A stretch of DNA of 64,000 bases from the NCBI RefSeq assembly GCF_023168325.1, contig NZ_AP025688.1, forward strand, positions 868,001-932,000. Direction: 5' to 3'. Below are positions 29,765 through 40,309 of this stretch, one piece after another. Both the position numbers and the translations under genes were made by a program. Below the pieces are notes generated by a model. That model was not told the DNA's origin, searched no databases, and was given only the letters and a program-made list of their open reading frames with translations. The stretch's first letter is position 1. Every line of letters starts with the position of its first letter. Source of the DNA: Tsukamurella sp. PLM1. GTDB taxonomy: Bacteria > Actinomycetota > Actinomycetes > Mycobacteriales > Mycobacteriaceae.

Positions 29765-32700
29765 GGCGCCCCAGCCGCGGCGACCGCGCGGGGAGGCTGG
29801 TCGAGCCGCCAGTAGCCGGCGCCCTTGCCCGCCATGGCGGCGAGGAAGTCGGCGACGGCCTGCAGCACCTCGATGTCGCGCACCCGTTCGCTGCCGACGC
29901 CGCCCCCGCCGACCCGGGGGAGCGGGAAGGTGACGGTGCGGGTCGCCGCGCGGTAGGAGCCGCCCGGGTACAGACGCTTGAGCCGCATCTGCTGCGAGTC
30001 CAGTAGTTCCATCGGCGCGATGCGCAGATTGGTGCCGGTCACCGTGATCTCGGTGACGCCCGCGTCCCGCGCCAGCGAGCGCAGCCGGGCGATCGCCGCG
30101 AGCCGCTCCACCTCCACCGGCGGCGGGCCGTACCGGTCGGTGAGCTCGGTGAGCACCTCGGCGACGGCCGTATCGTCGTGCGCCGCGGCCAGTTTCCGGT
30201 ACGCCTCCAGGCGGAGCCGGTCGCTGGTGACGTAGTCGGGCGGGATGTGCGCGTCCACCGGCAGGTCGATGCGCACCTCCTTCTGCTCCTCGGGCGCCGT
30301 GATCGGCTTGCCGTCGGCGGCGGCGCGGTAGGCCTCGACGGCCTCGCCGACCAACCGGACGTACAGGTCGAAGCCGACGCCCGCGACGTGGCCGGACTGC
30401 TCGGCGCCGAGAACGTTACCGGCGCCGCGGATCTCGAGATCCTTCATCGCCACGGCCATGCCGGCACCGAGGTCGTTGTTCTGCGCGATGGTCGCCAGCC
30501 GGTCGTAGGCGGTCTCGGTGAGCGGCTTCTCCGCCGGGTAGAGGAAGTACGCGTAGCCGCGCTCGCGGGAGCGGCCCACGCGCCCGCGCAGCTGGTGCAG
30601 CTGCGAGAGTCCGAGGTTCTCGGCCCGCTCCACGATGAGCGTGTTCGCGTTGGAGATGTCCAGGCCGGTCTCGACGATCGTGGTGCACACCAGCACGTCG
30701 AACTCGCGGTTCCAGAACCCCTGCACCGTGCTCTCGAGGGCCTCCTCGCCCATCTGCCCGTGCGCCACCACGACCCGCGCCTCGGGCACCATGTCGCGGA
30801 TGTGCTTGGCGGCCCGGTCGATCGAGCTGACCCGGTTGTGCACGTAGAAGACCTGGCCGTCGCGCAGCAGCTCGCGGCGGATGGCCGCGGCCACCTGCTT
30901 GTCGTCGTACGCGCCCACGTAGGTGAGCACCGGGTGCCGCTCCTCTGGTGGGGTGAGGATGGTCGACATCTCGCGGATGCCGGCCATGCTCATCTCGAGC
31001 GTGCGGGGGATCGGGGTCGCGCTCATGGTGAGCACGTCGACATTGGTGCGCAGCGCCTTGATGTGCTCCTTGTGCTCGACGCCGAAGCGCTGCTCCTCGT
31101 CGACCACGACGAGGCCCAGGTCCTTCCAGCGCACCCCGGTCTGCAGCAGCCGGTGGGTGCCCACCACCACGTCCACGCTGCCGTCGGCGAGGCCCTCGAG
31201 CACCTGCTGGGTCTCCAGCTTGTCGGTGAACCGGGACAGGCCCTTCACCGTGACCGGGAAGCCCTGCATCCGCTCCTCGAAGGTCTTCAGATGTTGCTGC
31301 GCGAGCAGCGTCGTGGGCACGAGCACCGCGACCTGCTTGCCGTCCTGGACCGCCTTGAAGGCGGCGCGCACGGCGATCTCCGTCTTGCCGTAGCCCACGT
31401 CGCCGATGACGACGCGGTCCATCGGGACCGCCTTCTCCATGTCGGCCTTCACGTCGCCGATCACCGTCATCTGGTCGACGGTCTCGGTGAACGGGAACGC
31501 GTCCTCCATCTCGCGCTGCCACGGGGAGTCGGGTGCGAAGGCGTGACCGGGCGCGGCATTGCGGGCCGCGTACAGCTGCACCAGCTCGCCCGCGATCTCG
31601 CGGACGGCCTTGCGCGCCTTGCGCTTGGTGTTCTGCCAGTCGCTGCCGCCCATCTTCGACAGCGCGGGCATCTCGCCGCCGACGTACCGGGAGAGCTGGT
31701 CCAGCGACTCCATCGGGACGAACAGCTTGTCGCCCGGCTGGCCCCGCTTGCCGGGGGCGTACTCGATCACCAGGTACTCGCGGCGGGCCCCCGCGACGGT
31801 GCGTTCGATCATCTCGACGAACTTGCCGATGCCGTGCTCGTCGTGCACCACGAGGTCGCCGGCGGTCAGGGCCAGCGGGTCGACCTGGTTGCGGCGCTTG
31901 GCCGGAAGCCGCCGACCGTCGCCGACACCCGCGACCCGGTTGCCCGTCAGGTCCGGCTCGGCCAGCAGGACGAGTTTCTCGGCGGGCACGGTCAGGCCCG
32001 TCTGCAGGCTACCGCGCAGCACGCCGACGGTGCCGGGCTGCGGCGCGGCGCCCGCGTCCAGCTCCGTGGCGGGGACCTCGGCGTCGCGCAGCCGCTCCAG
32101 GATGCGGGCGCGAGTGCCCTGGCCGGCGACCACGATCACGCCGGTGCCGCCGGACGCGGCGTGGGCGCGCAGCGTCGCGAACAGCTTCTCCGCCTCGGCC
32201 TCGGATCCCCGTGGTGCGGGCGCGTGTTCGGCGTGGACCGTGAGGTGGTCCGGCCCCTCGTCCGGCCCCGTCGCTAGCGGGGAGACGGTCCACCACGGGC
32301 GGCCGCCGTCGGAGACGGAATCGTGCACCTCGTCGAGCGAGCGGTAGGCGCTGGCGCCCAGGTTCATCCCCGACGGGTCCAGCGGCGCCGCCGAGCCGAG
32401 CGCGGCCGCGGTCCACGAGGCCTCCAGGAACTCCTGGCCGGTGCGGCCGAGATCCGCGGCGCGGGTGCGGATCTTCTCGGGATCGAGCAGCAGGGTGTGC
32501 GCGCCCGCGGGCAGGACGTCGGTGAGCAGTTGCAGCTCGCCGGGGATGAGCGCGGGGATCAACGCCTCCATGCCCTCCACCGGGATGCCCTGCGAGAGCT
32601 TCTCCAGCATCTCCACCAGCGCGGCGTCGGACTCGTGTTCGGCCTTGAGCGCTGCCGCGCGCTCGCGGACCTCCGCGGTGAGGAGGAGCTCGCGGCACGG

Positions 32701-33414
32701 GTACACGTGCACGGTGCCCACCTCGACCTCGGGCTGGGAGCGCTGGTCGGCCACCGAGAAGGCGCGCAGGTCGGTGATCTCGTCGCCCCAGAACTCCACG
32801 CGCACTGGGAGATCCGTGGTCGTGGGGAAGACGTCGAGGATGCCGCCGCGCACGGCGAACTCGCCGCGCTTGCCCACCATGTCGACGCGGGTGTAGGCGA
32901 GTTCGACCAGGGTCTCGATGAGCTCGTCGAAGTCGTGCTCGACGCCCTCGCGCAGCGTGATCGACGGTGCGTCGCCCAGCCCGGGCGCCATCGGCTGCAC
33001 CAGGGAGCGCACCGTCGCCACGACTGCGCGCAGGGGTTCGCCGTACTGCGCGTCGTCCGGGTGGGCCAGCCGGCGCAGCACCTGCAGCCGGCGGCCCACG
33101 GTGTCGGCGCCCGGGGAGAGCCGCTCGTGCGGCAGCGTCTCCCAGCTGGGGAACTGCGCCACGGCCCCGTCGCCCAGCATCTCGCGCAGCTCGGCGCTCA
33201 GGTCGTCGGCCTCGCGTCCGGTCGCGGTGACCACGAGCACAGCCACACGGTCCGCGAGCGCCGACACGAGGAAGGGACGCGCACCGTCGACCGCGGTAAC
33301 GGTGAGGTCGGGCCTACCCGCGGCGGCCGCGAATGCTGCGACATCCGGATCGGCGGCGACCGCCCTGGTCAGTCCGGAGAGGGCTGGGACGGAGGAGGGG
33401 GCGGCGTCAGGCAC
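29761..33414 (-). CDS. mfd: Transcription-repair coupling factor
   Basis: 1217 residues, full length and uninterrupted. N-terminal UvrB-like domains ([20 protein letters not shown]), the CarD-like RNA-polymerase-interacting domain ([20 protein letters not shown]), then the RecG-like translocase with [16 protein letters not shown] (Walker A), VVDEEQRFG (DEEQ box) and [14 protein letters not shown] (motif VI), and the C-terminal TRCF domain. It removes stalled RNA polymerase and recruits UvrA. It heads an mfd-mazG unit. Confidence 0.98.
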   Translation of the reverse strand: MPDAAPSSVPALSGLTRAVAADPDVAAFAAAAGRPDLTVTAVDGARPFLVSALADRVAVLVVTATGREADDLSAELREMLGDGAVAQFPSWETLPHERLSPGADTVGRRLQVLRRLAHPDDAQYGEPLRAVVATVRSLVQPMAPGLGDAPSITLREGVEHDFDELIETLVELAYTRVDMVGKRGEFAVRGGILDVFPTTTDLPVRVEFWGDEITDLRAFSVADQRSQPEVEVGTVHVYPCRELLLTAEVRERAAALKAEHESDAALVEMLEKLSQGIPVEGMEALIPALIPGELQLLTDVLPAGAHTLLLDPEKIRTRAADLGRTGQEFLEASWTAAALGSAAPLDPSGMNLGASAYRSLDEVHDSVSDGGRPWWTVSPLATGPDEGPDHLTVHAEHAPAPRGSEAEAEKLFATLRAHAASGGTGVIVVAGQGTRARILERLRDAEVPATELDAGAAPQPGTVGVLRGSLQTGLTVPAEKLVLLAEPDLTGNRVAGVGDGRRLPAKRRNQVDPLALTAGDLVVHDEHGIGKFVEMIERTVAGARREYLVIEYAPGKRGQPGDKLFVPMESLDQLSRYVGGEMPALSKMGGSDWQNTKRKARKAVREIAGELVQLYAARNAAPGHAFAPDSPWQREMEDAFPFTETVDQMTVIGDVKADMEKAVPMDRVVIGDVGYGKTEIAVRAAFKAVQDGKQVAVLVPTTLLAQQHLKTFEERMQGFPVTVKGLSRFTDKLETQQVLEGLADGSVDVVVGTHRLLQTGVRWKDLGLVVVDEEQRFGVEHKEHIKALRTNVDVLTMSATPIPRTLEMSMAGIREMSTILTPPEERHPVLTYVGAYDDKQVAAAIRRELLRDGQVFYVHNRVSSIDRAAKHIRDMVPEARVVVAHGQMGEEALESTVQGFWNREFDVLVCTTIVETGLDISNANTLIVERAENLGLSQLHQLRGRVGRSRERGYAYFLYPAEKPLTETAYDRLATIAQNNDLGAGMAVAMKDLEIRGAGNVLGAEQSGHVAGVGFDLYVRLVGEAVEAYRAAADGKPITAPEEQKEVRIDLPVDAHIPPDYVTSDRLRLEAYRKLAAAHDDTAVAEVLTELTDRYGPPPVEVERLAAIARLRSLARDAGVTEITVTGTNLRIAPMELLDSQQMRLKRLYPGGSYRAATRTVTFPLPRVGGGGVGSERVRDIEVLQAVADFLAAMAGKGAGYWRLDQPPRAVAAAGAP

Positions 33415-33465
33415 CGGACCAGTGTATTGGCGCAGTCCGACACGCGCCGACGGGCCCGAGTCGGC

Positions 33466-34125
33466 TCAGTCTCCGGAGCCGGACGGCGCGTAGCGGGCCA
33501 GGAAGGTGGCGACCGCCTCGTCGGCGACGGCGTCCGATTCCTGCTGCGTAGGGCGCGACCGGCCGCCGGTGAGGGTGAGCCGGTTGAGTGGCGCGGCGAG
33601 GGCCAGCCAGGTGAACTGTTCGGCCGCGGAGGCGGGATCGGCGGTGTGCAGCAGATTCCGGTCGGCCAGGCGCGCTAAGGCGTCGGCGAGGAGTGCCTGG
33701 TTGCGATCCCAGCTGCGCCGCACGTAGTCGTCGGCGACCTCGGGGAAGCGCTCCGCCTCGGCGGAGACCAGGGCGCGCATCCGCAGGACGGGGCCGCTGA
33801 GGACGCCCGCCTGCAGCGCGCCGGCGAGTGCGCGCAGCCCGCGTGCGGCGTCGTCGGTCGCGACCAGCGCGTCGAGGTGCGGCCGCATCGCGTCGCGGCC
33901 GCGGTCCACCCAATCGCGGACGACGGCCGCATACAGGTCGTCCTTCGACGGGTACTGCCGGTAGAGGGTCTGCTTGGAGATGCGGGCACCGGCGGCGACG
34001 GCGTCCATGGTCGTGCCCGCGAAGCCGCGGTCGAGGAGCAGGTCCCGCGCGACGGCGAGCAGGTCGGCGCCGCTGCGGCCGCCCGGCCGCCCGCGGAGCC
34101 GGGGTGTGCCCTGTGCGGTGTCCAT
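33466..34125 (-). CDS. TetR-family regulator
   Basis: 219 residues. [23 protein letters not shown] then [20 protein letters not shown]. The C-terminal domain is of the TetR_C_14/AefR type ([20 protein letters not shown]). It is divergent from the DUF1761-DUF1905 pair, and the 70-bp gap holds two copies of the operator AGTACT-N4-AGTACT, so it very probably represses that pair and itself. Confidence 0.87.
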   Translation of the reverse strand: MDTAQGTPRLRGRPGGRSGADLLAVARDLLLDRGFAGTTMDAVAAGARISKQTLYRQYPSKDDLYAAVVRDWVDRGRDAMRPHLDALVATDDAARGLRALAGALQAGVLSGPVLRMRALVSAEAERFPEVADDYVRRSWDRNQALLADALARLADRNLLHTADPASAAEQFTWLALAAPLNRLTLTGGRSRPTQQESDAVADEAVATFLARYAPSGSGD

Positions 34126-34134
34126 GCCCGAAAT

Positions 34135-34181
34135 AGTACTGGACAGTACTCGAGCGCGGGCGTAGGGTACTCATTAGTACT
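34135..34181. promoter_or_regulatory. Twin operators AGTACT-N4-AGTACT
   Basis: AGTACTggacAGTACT at 34135-34150 and GGTACTcattAGTACT at 34166-34181. Each is an inverted repeat of a self-complementary hexamer with 10-bp period, so both half-sites lie on one face of the helix. The second touches the ribosome site of the downstream gene. Confidence 0.7.
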
Positions 34182-34195
34182 AAAAGGAGGGCGTC

Positions 34196-34581
34196 ATGAT
34201 CGTCGCAGGTATCGCCGTCGCCGCGTTCGCGACATTCGTTCTCAGCTCGATCTACTACGTGCTTCTCTCCCCGGTGGAGCAGCGGGCGCTCGGAGATCGG
34301 GCGCTCGACCGCGGGAGGCCCGGCCCGGCGAAGGTCGTCGCGGAACTGGTCCGCACGGCCGTGGTCGCGGCCGGCTTCGCCTGGGTCGCGGATCAGGCCG
34401 GTCTTTCTCCCTCTCGGGATCCCTCTTGCTCGCCCTCGTGCTCTGGGTGGCGTTCCCCGTGGTGCTGCTCACCGGATCGATCATCTGGGAGCGCGTGCCG
34501 TGGCAGACCGCGGCGATCCACGCCGGCGACTGGCTCCTCAAGCTCGTGCTCATCGCCGTCGCGCTGGGCCTCCTCCACTGA
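34196..34581 (+). CDS. DUF1761-like membrane protein (one frameshift)
   Basis: About 128 residues and four transmembrane helices. The N-terminal [20 protein letters not shown] and C-terminal [20 protein letters not shown] then [16 protein letters not shown] match the small DUF1761 family. The frames join if one G is added at 34400-34401 ([15 protein letters not shown]). AAAAGGAGG gives a strong ribosome site. The neighbouring TetR likely controls it. Function unknown. Confidence 0.7.
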
Positions 34582-34596
34582 TCGAAGGGAAACGTC

Positions 34597-34884
34597 ATGT
34601 CCGCCATCGCAGGTCCGCTCGACACCACCTTCACCGCCGTGCTCCGGCGGAGCGAGGCGAAGGGTGGGTGGACGTACGTCGTGCTCGACGGGTCCGCCGA
34701 GTTCTTCGGCTCCCGCGGCCTCGTCAAGGTCTCCGGGACCGTGGACGGGGTCCCGTTCACCAGCTCCTTCATGGCCCTGGGCGACGGGACGCACAAGCTC
34801 CCGGTCGCCGCGAAGATCCGCCGCGAGATCGGCAAGCGGGAGGGCGACGCGGTCACGGTCCACCTCCAGCGGCGGCTGAACTGA
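34597..34884 (+). CDS. DUF1905-domain protein
   Basis: 95 residues, starts 15 bp after the DUF1761 gene. [20 protein letters not shown] and [20 protein letters not shown] followed by DAVTVHL are the DUF1905 barrel signature (small beta-barrel of unknown role, often next to YdeI-type proteins). Probably in one transcript with the membrane protein. Confidence 0.85.
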   Translation: MSAIAGPLDTTFTAVLRRSEAKGGWTYVVLDGSAEFFGSRGLVKVSGTVDGVPFTSSFMALGDGTHKLPVAAKIRREIGKREGDAVTVHLQRRLN

Positions 34885-34895
34885 GCGGCCGAGTC

Positions 34896-34924
34896 TTGAC
34901 AGGTGACGTGGGTCACTTTAGGTT
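34896..34924 (+). promoter_or_regulatory. Lipase promoter with CRP/GlxR-like site
   Basis: TTGACA (34896-34901) and TAGGTT (34919-34924) are 17 bp apart just before the lipase start. Inside the spacer is GTGA-cgtggg-TCAC (34903-34916), the core of a CRP/GlxR-type site (GTGA-N6-TCAC), placed where binding would block RNA polymerase. Confidence 0.6.
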
Positions 34925-34932
34925 CCTTGTTC

Positions 34933-36363
34933 ATGGTGAATGAAACATCAGCGTTCCGGATGGGATCGCGGTTCCTCGCGGCGCTGATCGGCGCGGTCCT
35001 CGCGATCGCGGTCGGTATTGCGACGACGCCGAGCGCGCACGCGCTCCCGCCCATCGTCGAGCCCGCGCCGCCCGCCGATCCCTTCTACGACCGGCCGGCG
35101 GACCTCGCGTCGCTGCAGCCGGGCGAGATCGTGCGCACCCGCGCCACGTCGATCCGGTCGCTGCAGATCATGCCGCTCAACGTGGACGCCTGGCAGCTCG
35201 CCTACCGCACCACCGGCATGAACGGCGAGCCCGACCTCAGCGTGACCACCGTGATGGTGCCGCGCGGCACGAAGCCCACCAAGCTGCTCTCGTATCAGGC
35301 GGCCGCCGATTCGACGCTGCGCATCTGCCAGTCGTCGTACGCGACGACCAAGGGCGGCCCCGTCGACCTCGCCGCGAAGGAGGGGCCGCTCACGTTCGGC
35401 ATGCCCGCCGCCGAGCTGCTGTTCGCAGGCCTCGGGCTGCAGGAGGGATGGGCCGTCGCGATGCCCGACCACGGCGGCGGCGAGAACCGCTTCCTCACCC
35501 CGCGGCAGCCCGGTTGGGCCGTTCTCGACGGCATCCGGGCGGTGGAGAACTTCTCCCGCCTCGGGATGAACGCGAAGACCCCCGTCACGCTCTGGGGCTA
35601 CTCCGGCGGCGCGATCGCCAGCAGCTGGACCATCGAGGAGCACCCCACCTACGCGCCGGAGCTCAACATCCGTGGCGCGGCCTTCGGCGCGCCCGAGCGC
35701 GATCTCGAGGCCTCGCTCAAGGCCGTGAACACCTCGCTGCTCGCCGGCCTCATCCCGCTGGCGCTGTCCGCGCTCGGCAAGGACTCCGAGGAGTTCCGCG
35801 CGGCCCTGGACAAGGTGCTCACCCCCGAGGGGCGGGCGCGTGTCAACGAGACCCGTCGGCACTGCATGCCGCAGAACGTCGTGGCCAACCTGTGGTTCGA
35901 CTACAACCGCATGCTGACCAAGCCGGTCGACGAGGTCCTGCGGATCCCGGTCATCGCCAAGACGATCCGCGAGCGCGGCGTGAGCGGCCGCGTCCCGACG
36001 GTGCCCGCGTACGTGTACAACGGCATCACCGAGGAGGTCGCCCCGATCTCGGGTACCGACAAGCTCGTGAACTCGTACTGCAAGGGCGGCGCGTCAGTGA
36101 CCTACCGTCGCGAGGAGTTCCCGCCCAACCCGGTCCCGCAGCTGATGACCACCCACGGCACCGTCGTGGTGACCGGCGCGGGCGGCGCCTTCAACTGGCT
36201 CAAGCAGCGGATGGATTCGACCGGACCGGCATCGTCTGGCTGCGACATCCGCAACGTCTTCAGCAGCGGCCTCGAGCCCGCCGCGATCGGCACCTTCGGG
36301 CAGGCCATCGGCACGATCCTCGCCTCGCTCGTGGGGGCTCCGATCGGGGCGGGCCCGCGGTAG
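34933..36363 (+). CDS. Secreted lipase of the LIP family
   Basis: About 476 residues from ATG 34933. A signal peptide ends near TTPSAHA/LPP. The nucleophile elbow is VTLWGYSGGAIASSW (GYSGG); GWAVAMPDHGGGENRFL precedes it and the segment TTHGTVVVTGAGGAFNW carries the late His. This is the LIP secretory triacylglycerol lipase family (PF03583) common in mycolic-acid bacteria. The promoter carries a CRP/GlxR-like site, suggesting carbon-source control. Confidence 0.9.
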   Translation: MVNETSAFRMGSRFLAALIGAVLAIAVGIATTPSAHALPPIVEPAPPADPFYDRPADLASLQPGEIVRTRATSIRSLQIMPLNVDAWQLAYRTTGMNGEPDLSVTTVMVPRGTKPTKLLSYQAAADSTLRICQSSYATTKGGPVDLAAKEGPLTFGMPAAELLFAGLGLQEGWAVAMPDHGGGENRFLTPRQPGWAVLDGIRAVENFSRLGMNAKTPVTLWGYSGGAIASSWTIEEHPTYAPELNIRGAAFGAPERDLEASLKAVNTSLLAGLIPLALSALGKDSEEFRAALDKVLTPEGRARVNETRRHCMPQNVVANLWFDYNRMLTKPVDEVLRIPVIAKTIRERGVSGRVPTVPAYVYNGITEEVAPISGTDKLVNSYCKGGASVTYRREEFPPNPVPQLMTTHGTVVVTGAGGAFNWLKQRMDSTGPASSGCDIRNVFSSGLEPAAIGTFGQAIGTILASLVGAPIGAGPR

Positions 36364-36379
36364 CCGACGTCGCCGCTGC

Positions 36380-37033
36380 CTACTCGGTGCCGTCCTCGCT
36401 CTCGGCCAGCGGGCTGGGCTCAATGGCGACGGGGTTCTCCTTGAGGCCGATGAGGCCGTACCAGGAGAGGTTCACGATGTGGGCGGCGACGGCCTCCTTC
36501 GGCGGCGTGCGCACCTCGAGCCACCACTGCGCCGTCATGGCGACCATCCCGACCAGCGCCTGGGCGTAGAGCGGCGCCAGGTCGGGGTCGAGGTTCTTGC
36601 GCTCGAACTCGGACTCGAGGTGGTTCTCGACCTGGCCCACCAGGTCGTTGAGCAGCGTCGAGTAGCCGCCGGAGTGCTCGACGGAGCTGTTGCGGGTGAG
36701 GATGCGGAAGCCGTCGGCCCGGTCCTCGACGTAGGTCAGCAGCGCGAGGGCGATCTGCTCGATGCGTGACTTCGAGCGGTCCTCCTTGAGCGCGCGCGAG
36801 AAAACGTCGAGAACCGTTTCCATCTCGCGGTCCACGACCACGGCGTAGAGGCCCTCCTTGCCGCCGAAGTGCTCGTACACGACGGGCTTGGAGACGCCTG
36901 CCTTCGCGGCCACCTCCTCGATCGTCGCCGCCTCGTACCCGCGGTCGGCGAACACCGACCGCGCGGTGTCGACCAGCTGGTTGCGGCGCTCCGCCGCCGT
37001 CATCCGCTTCCGGGCGGGCTTCGCCGTGGTCAC
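36380..37033 (-). CDS. TetR-family regulator
   Basis: 217 residues. HTH: LVDTARSVFADRGYEAATIEE then VAAKAGVSKPVVYEHFGGKE. The long acidic C-terminal domain resembles mycobacterial Rv1019/Rv3208-type repressors. The GTG start overlaps the stop of the small membrane protein upstream (GTGA). Confidence 0.85.
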   Translation of the reverse strand: MTTAKPARKRMTAAERRNQLVDTARSVFADRGYEAATIEEVAAKAGVSKPVVYEHFGGKEGLYAVVVDREMETVLDVFSRALKEDRSKSRIEQIALALLTYVEDRADGFRILTRNSSVEHSGGYSTLLNDLVGQVENHLESEFERKNLDPDLAPLYAQALVGMVAMTAQWWLEVRTPPKEAVAAHIVNLSWYGLIGLKENPVAIEPSPLAESEDGTE

Positions 37034-37347
37034 GGCGCGTCCGTCTCGCCGGCCTCCGGCTTCGACGGTGCCGCCGGCGCGCCCTCGGCGTCGGCGCGGG
37101 CCGCGGCGATCTGCGCCTGGTAGGCGGCCTGCGCCCGGTCGTGCTGCCGCTTGATGTACCGGCTGGCGAACACCAGCCCCACGAAGAACAGGATCTCCAG
37201 CACGATCGCCACGACGTACAGCACCCGCTGCGTGTTGTTCTGCGCGTCGGTGAGCCGCCAGATCAGGACGGCCAGGATCAGCACCAGCACGCCGCCCATC
37301 ACCTTCAGGTTGAGGCCGTTGCTGAACGGAAGCGGCTTTTCACTCAT
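37030..37347 (-). CDS. Two-helix membrane protein
   Basis: 105 residues: helices LKVMGGVLVLILAVLIW and LYVVAIVLEILFFVGLVFA, then a charged Ala/Arg/Gln-rich tail. Coupled by GTGA to the TetR gene that follows. It starts 15 bp after nuoN ends, same strand, and could be read from the nuo transcript. Family not recognised. Confidence 0.65.
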   Translation of the reverse strand: MSEKPLPFSNGLNLKVMGGVLVLILAVLIWRLTDAQNNTQRVLYVVAIVLEILFFVGLVFASRYIKRQHDRAQAAYQAQIAAARADAEGAPAAPSKPEAGETDAP

Positions 37348-37362
37348 AAGAGCCGATTCTAC

Positions 37363-38802
37363 TTACCGCATGGCGAGCACCGTGAGGTCGGCGAACAGGT
37401 CCAGCAGCGGCTGCGGGAACAGGCCCAGCACGACGACGGCGACCACGCCCGCCCCGATCACCACCGCAGTGAGCGGATCGACCTTCGGCACGTCGGGCGC
37501 GAACTCGTGCGGCGTGGTGGAGTACATCACCACGATCACCCGGAAGTAGAACACCGCGGCCACGGCGCTGGCGACCACACCGACCACCACGAGCCAGGCT
37601 CCGCCGCGTTCCGCCGCCGCGGCGAACACGGCGAACTTCCCGGTGAAACCGCCGGTCAGGGGGATCCCCGCGAACGACAGCAGGAACAGGGCCATCGCCC
37701 CGGCCAGCCAGGGACGGGACCGGCCCAGCCCGGCCCACCGGGCCAGTTCGCCCACTTCGACGGTGCCGCCCTCGGGCCGGGTCTCGCGGACCGCGCCCGC
37801 GAGGGCGAATGCGCCGATCGTGCTGAGCGCGTAGATCGCCAGGTAGAAGCAGGCCGCTCCGGCGCCGCGCACCGTCCCCGCGTGGACGCCGATGAGGAGG
37901 AAGCCGGTGTGCGCGATCGCCGAGTACGCGAGCAGGCGTTTGATGTCGGACTGGGTGATCGCCATGATCGAGCCGACGACGACGGTCACCACCGCCACCG
38001 TCGCCAGCACCGGCCCCCACGGCACGTCGCCGAACGCGACCAGGACGAGCCGCACCAGCACCCCGAAGGCCGCGACCTTCGTGGCCGCCGCCATGAACGC
38101 CGTCACCGGCGTGGGCGCGCCCTGATACACGTCCGGTACCCATGAGTGGAACGGCACCGCGCCCACCTTGAACAGCACGCCCACGGCGATCAACGCCGCC
38201 CCGACCGCGCCCAGGACCTCGTCCTGGGGCACCGCCTCGATCGCGGTATCGCCCGTCGCGGCGAAGCGCAGGGCCACGCCGAACAGGAGGATCGCCGAGC
38301 TGAACGCACCCAGCAGGAAGTACTTGAGCGCGGCCTCCAACGGCAGTTGGCCGCGGCGCCGGGCGAGGGCGCACAGCAGGTACAGCGGCAGCGAGAACAC
38401 CTCGAGCGCGACGAACAGCGTGAGCCAGTCCTGCGCCGAGGCGAACGCCATCATCCCGCCGAGCGCGAACAGCGTCAGCGGAACGGACTCGGTGTGCGTC
38501 ATCGGGTTGTCGCGCGCCACCATCAGCGCGATCGCGGGCAGGGTCGACACGAGGAGCAGGCCCTGGATCGCGAGCGACAGGCCGTCGGCGGCGACCGAAC
38601 CGGCCAGCACGGGGTGGGGCGGAGCACCGTCGACGGCGAGCAGGACGACGGCGACGAGGGCCGCTACCACGGCGCCCCCGCCGAGCACGCCGTGCGCGAG
38701 CGCGCGGCCCCGGGGCGGCGCGAACGCCTCGACCACCACGCCGATGATCGCGGCGCCGAACACGATGAGCGCGGGGGCGATCTGCGCATACTCGATGCTC
38801 AT
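37363..38802 (-). CDS. nuoN: NADH-quinone oxidoreductase subunit N
   Basis: 479 residues, about 14 transmembrane helices. The antiporter-like core has KYFLLGAFSSAILLFGVAL and KVGAVPFHSWVPDVYQGAPT with the key lysines of the proton channel. Last gene of the nuo operon; its ATG overlaps the stop of nuoM. Uninterrupted. Confidence 0.97.
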   Translation of the reverse strand: MSIEYAQIAPALIVFGAAIIGVVVEAFAPPRGRALAHGVLGGGAVVAALVAVVLLAVDGAPPHPVLAGSVAADGLSLAIQGLLLVSTLPAIALMVARDNPMTHTESVPLTLFALGGMMAFASAQDWLTLFVALEVFSLPLYLLCALARRRGQLPLEAALKYFLLGAFSSAILLFGVALRFAATGDTAIEAVPQDEVLGAVGAALIAVGVLFKVGAVPFHSWVPDVYQGAPTPVTAFMAAATKVAAFGVLVRLVLVAFGDVPWGPVLATVAVVTVVVGSIMAITQSDIKRLLAYSAIAHTGFLLIGVHAGTVRGAGAACFYLAIYALSTIGAFALAGAVRETRPEGGTVEVGELARWAGLGRSRPWLAGAMALFLLSFAGIPLTGGFTGKFAVFAAAAERGGAWLVVVGVVASAVAAVFYFRVIVVMYSTTPHEFAPDVPKVDPLTAVVIGAGVVAVVVLGLFPQPLLDLFADLTVLAMR

Positions 38803-40309
38803 CGCGCCACCTCCGCCGTGGTCGCGGCGACGGACGGGTTGATCGCGTCGAGCGCCGGCGCCGGGAACAGGCCGAGCCCGAACAGGGCGATCAGCAGGGG
38901 GACCAGCACGATCAGCTCGCCCGGCCGGGCGTCGTTGGAATCATTCGGCCCGCTCGTTGCGCTCCCGGCGCCGAAGGTGCGCTCCACCTCCGCGGGGGCG
39001 GGGCCGGTGAACATGCGCTGATACGTCCACAGCACGTACAACGCGGACAGGACGAGGGCGATCACGCTCACGATCGCGGCGACCGCCCACCGCGGATAGG
39101 TGCCCACCACCACGAGCAGCTCGGACACGAACGGGCCGAGGCCGGGCAGCGAGAGCGTCGCGAGGCCCGCGATGAGGAACGCGGCGCCGAATCTCGGTGC
39201 GCGCGACCACACGCCGCCGAAGTCGGCGATCTCGCGACTGCCGCGCCGGGCAACCAGGAACCCCGCCGTGAGGAACAGCGCGGCGGTCGCGACGCCGTGG
39301 TTCACCATGTACAGCACGGATCCCGCCTGCGCATCGCCGGTGCGCGCGAACACCCCCAGGATGATGAATCCGAAGTGGCTGATCGAGGTGTACGCGATGA
39401 GCGACATCACATCGGACTGCCCGATCGCCAGCATCGCGCCGTAAACGATCCCGACTACCGCGAGCGCCGCGATCCACGGCGCGAAACGCGCTGCGGCGTC
39501 CGGGAACAGCGTCAGGCAGTAGCGGAGCATCGCGAAGGTCCCCACTTTGTCGACGATCGCCATCATCAGCACGGCGGTCGGCGGATTCGTCTGCACCGCG
39601 GCGCCGGGGAGCCACGTGTGCAGCGGCCAGAGCGGTGCCTTGACGGCGAACGCGAACAGGAACCCCAGGAACATCAGGTCCTGTGCGGCGCCGGGGCCGG
39701 GGCCGGCACCGTCGGCGAGGGACCGCAGATCGAACGTGCCGGAGGTGGCGTAGAGGCCGACGACCGCGGCCAGCATCACGAGCCCACCGGCCAGGTTGTA
39801 CAGCAGGAACTTCACGGCGGCGCGGGTGCGGTCGCCGGGATCGCTTCCGGTGCCGCCGAACCCGGCGAGCAGGAAGTAGAGCGGGATCAGCATCGCCTCG
39901 AAGACGAGGTAGAACACCAGCACGTCGGTGGTCACGAAGCTCAGCAGGACCAGCGCCTCGACCGCCAGCGTGAGCGCGACGTACGCGCCGCCCCGCTCGG
40001 ACTCCGCCTCCCGGCGCCCGGCCAGGAGCAGCACCGGAAGCAGAGCCGTGGTCAGCAACACCAGCACCAGGCCGGTGCCGTCGAGCGCGAGCCGGTACCC
40101 GGCGCCGAACGCCGGTATCCACTCGGCGTTCTCGGCGAACTGGAATCCCCTGCGGTGTCGAACGCCCAGGCCAGTCCGATGCCGATCGCGAGCGCCACCG
40201 CCGAGGCGAGCAGACCGATCCAGCGCGCCGCGCGGGGCGCCGCCGCCGCCGCCGCGACGGCGCCGACCGCCGGCACGGCCCACAGCAGGGTCAGCCAGGG
40301 CGCGCTCAT
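38799..40309 (-). CDS. nuoM: NADH-quinone oxidoreductase subunit M (one frameshift)
   Basis: About 503 residues. Antiporter-like proton pump: [60 protein letters not shown] and the loop [10 protein letters not shown]. The first 57 residues are in another frame; one more C in CCCC at 40147-40150 (plus strand) joins AFDTAG to [18 protein letters not shown] at 40309 overlaps the nuoL stop. Confidence 0.95.

Noticed and set aside
30178-32277. A 699-codon plus-strand open frame
   Set aside because: Antisense to mfd, which is intact and fully conserved.
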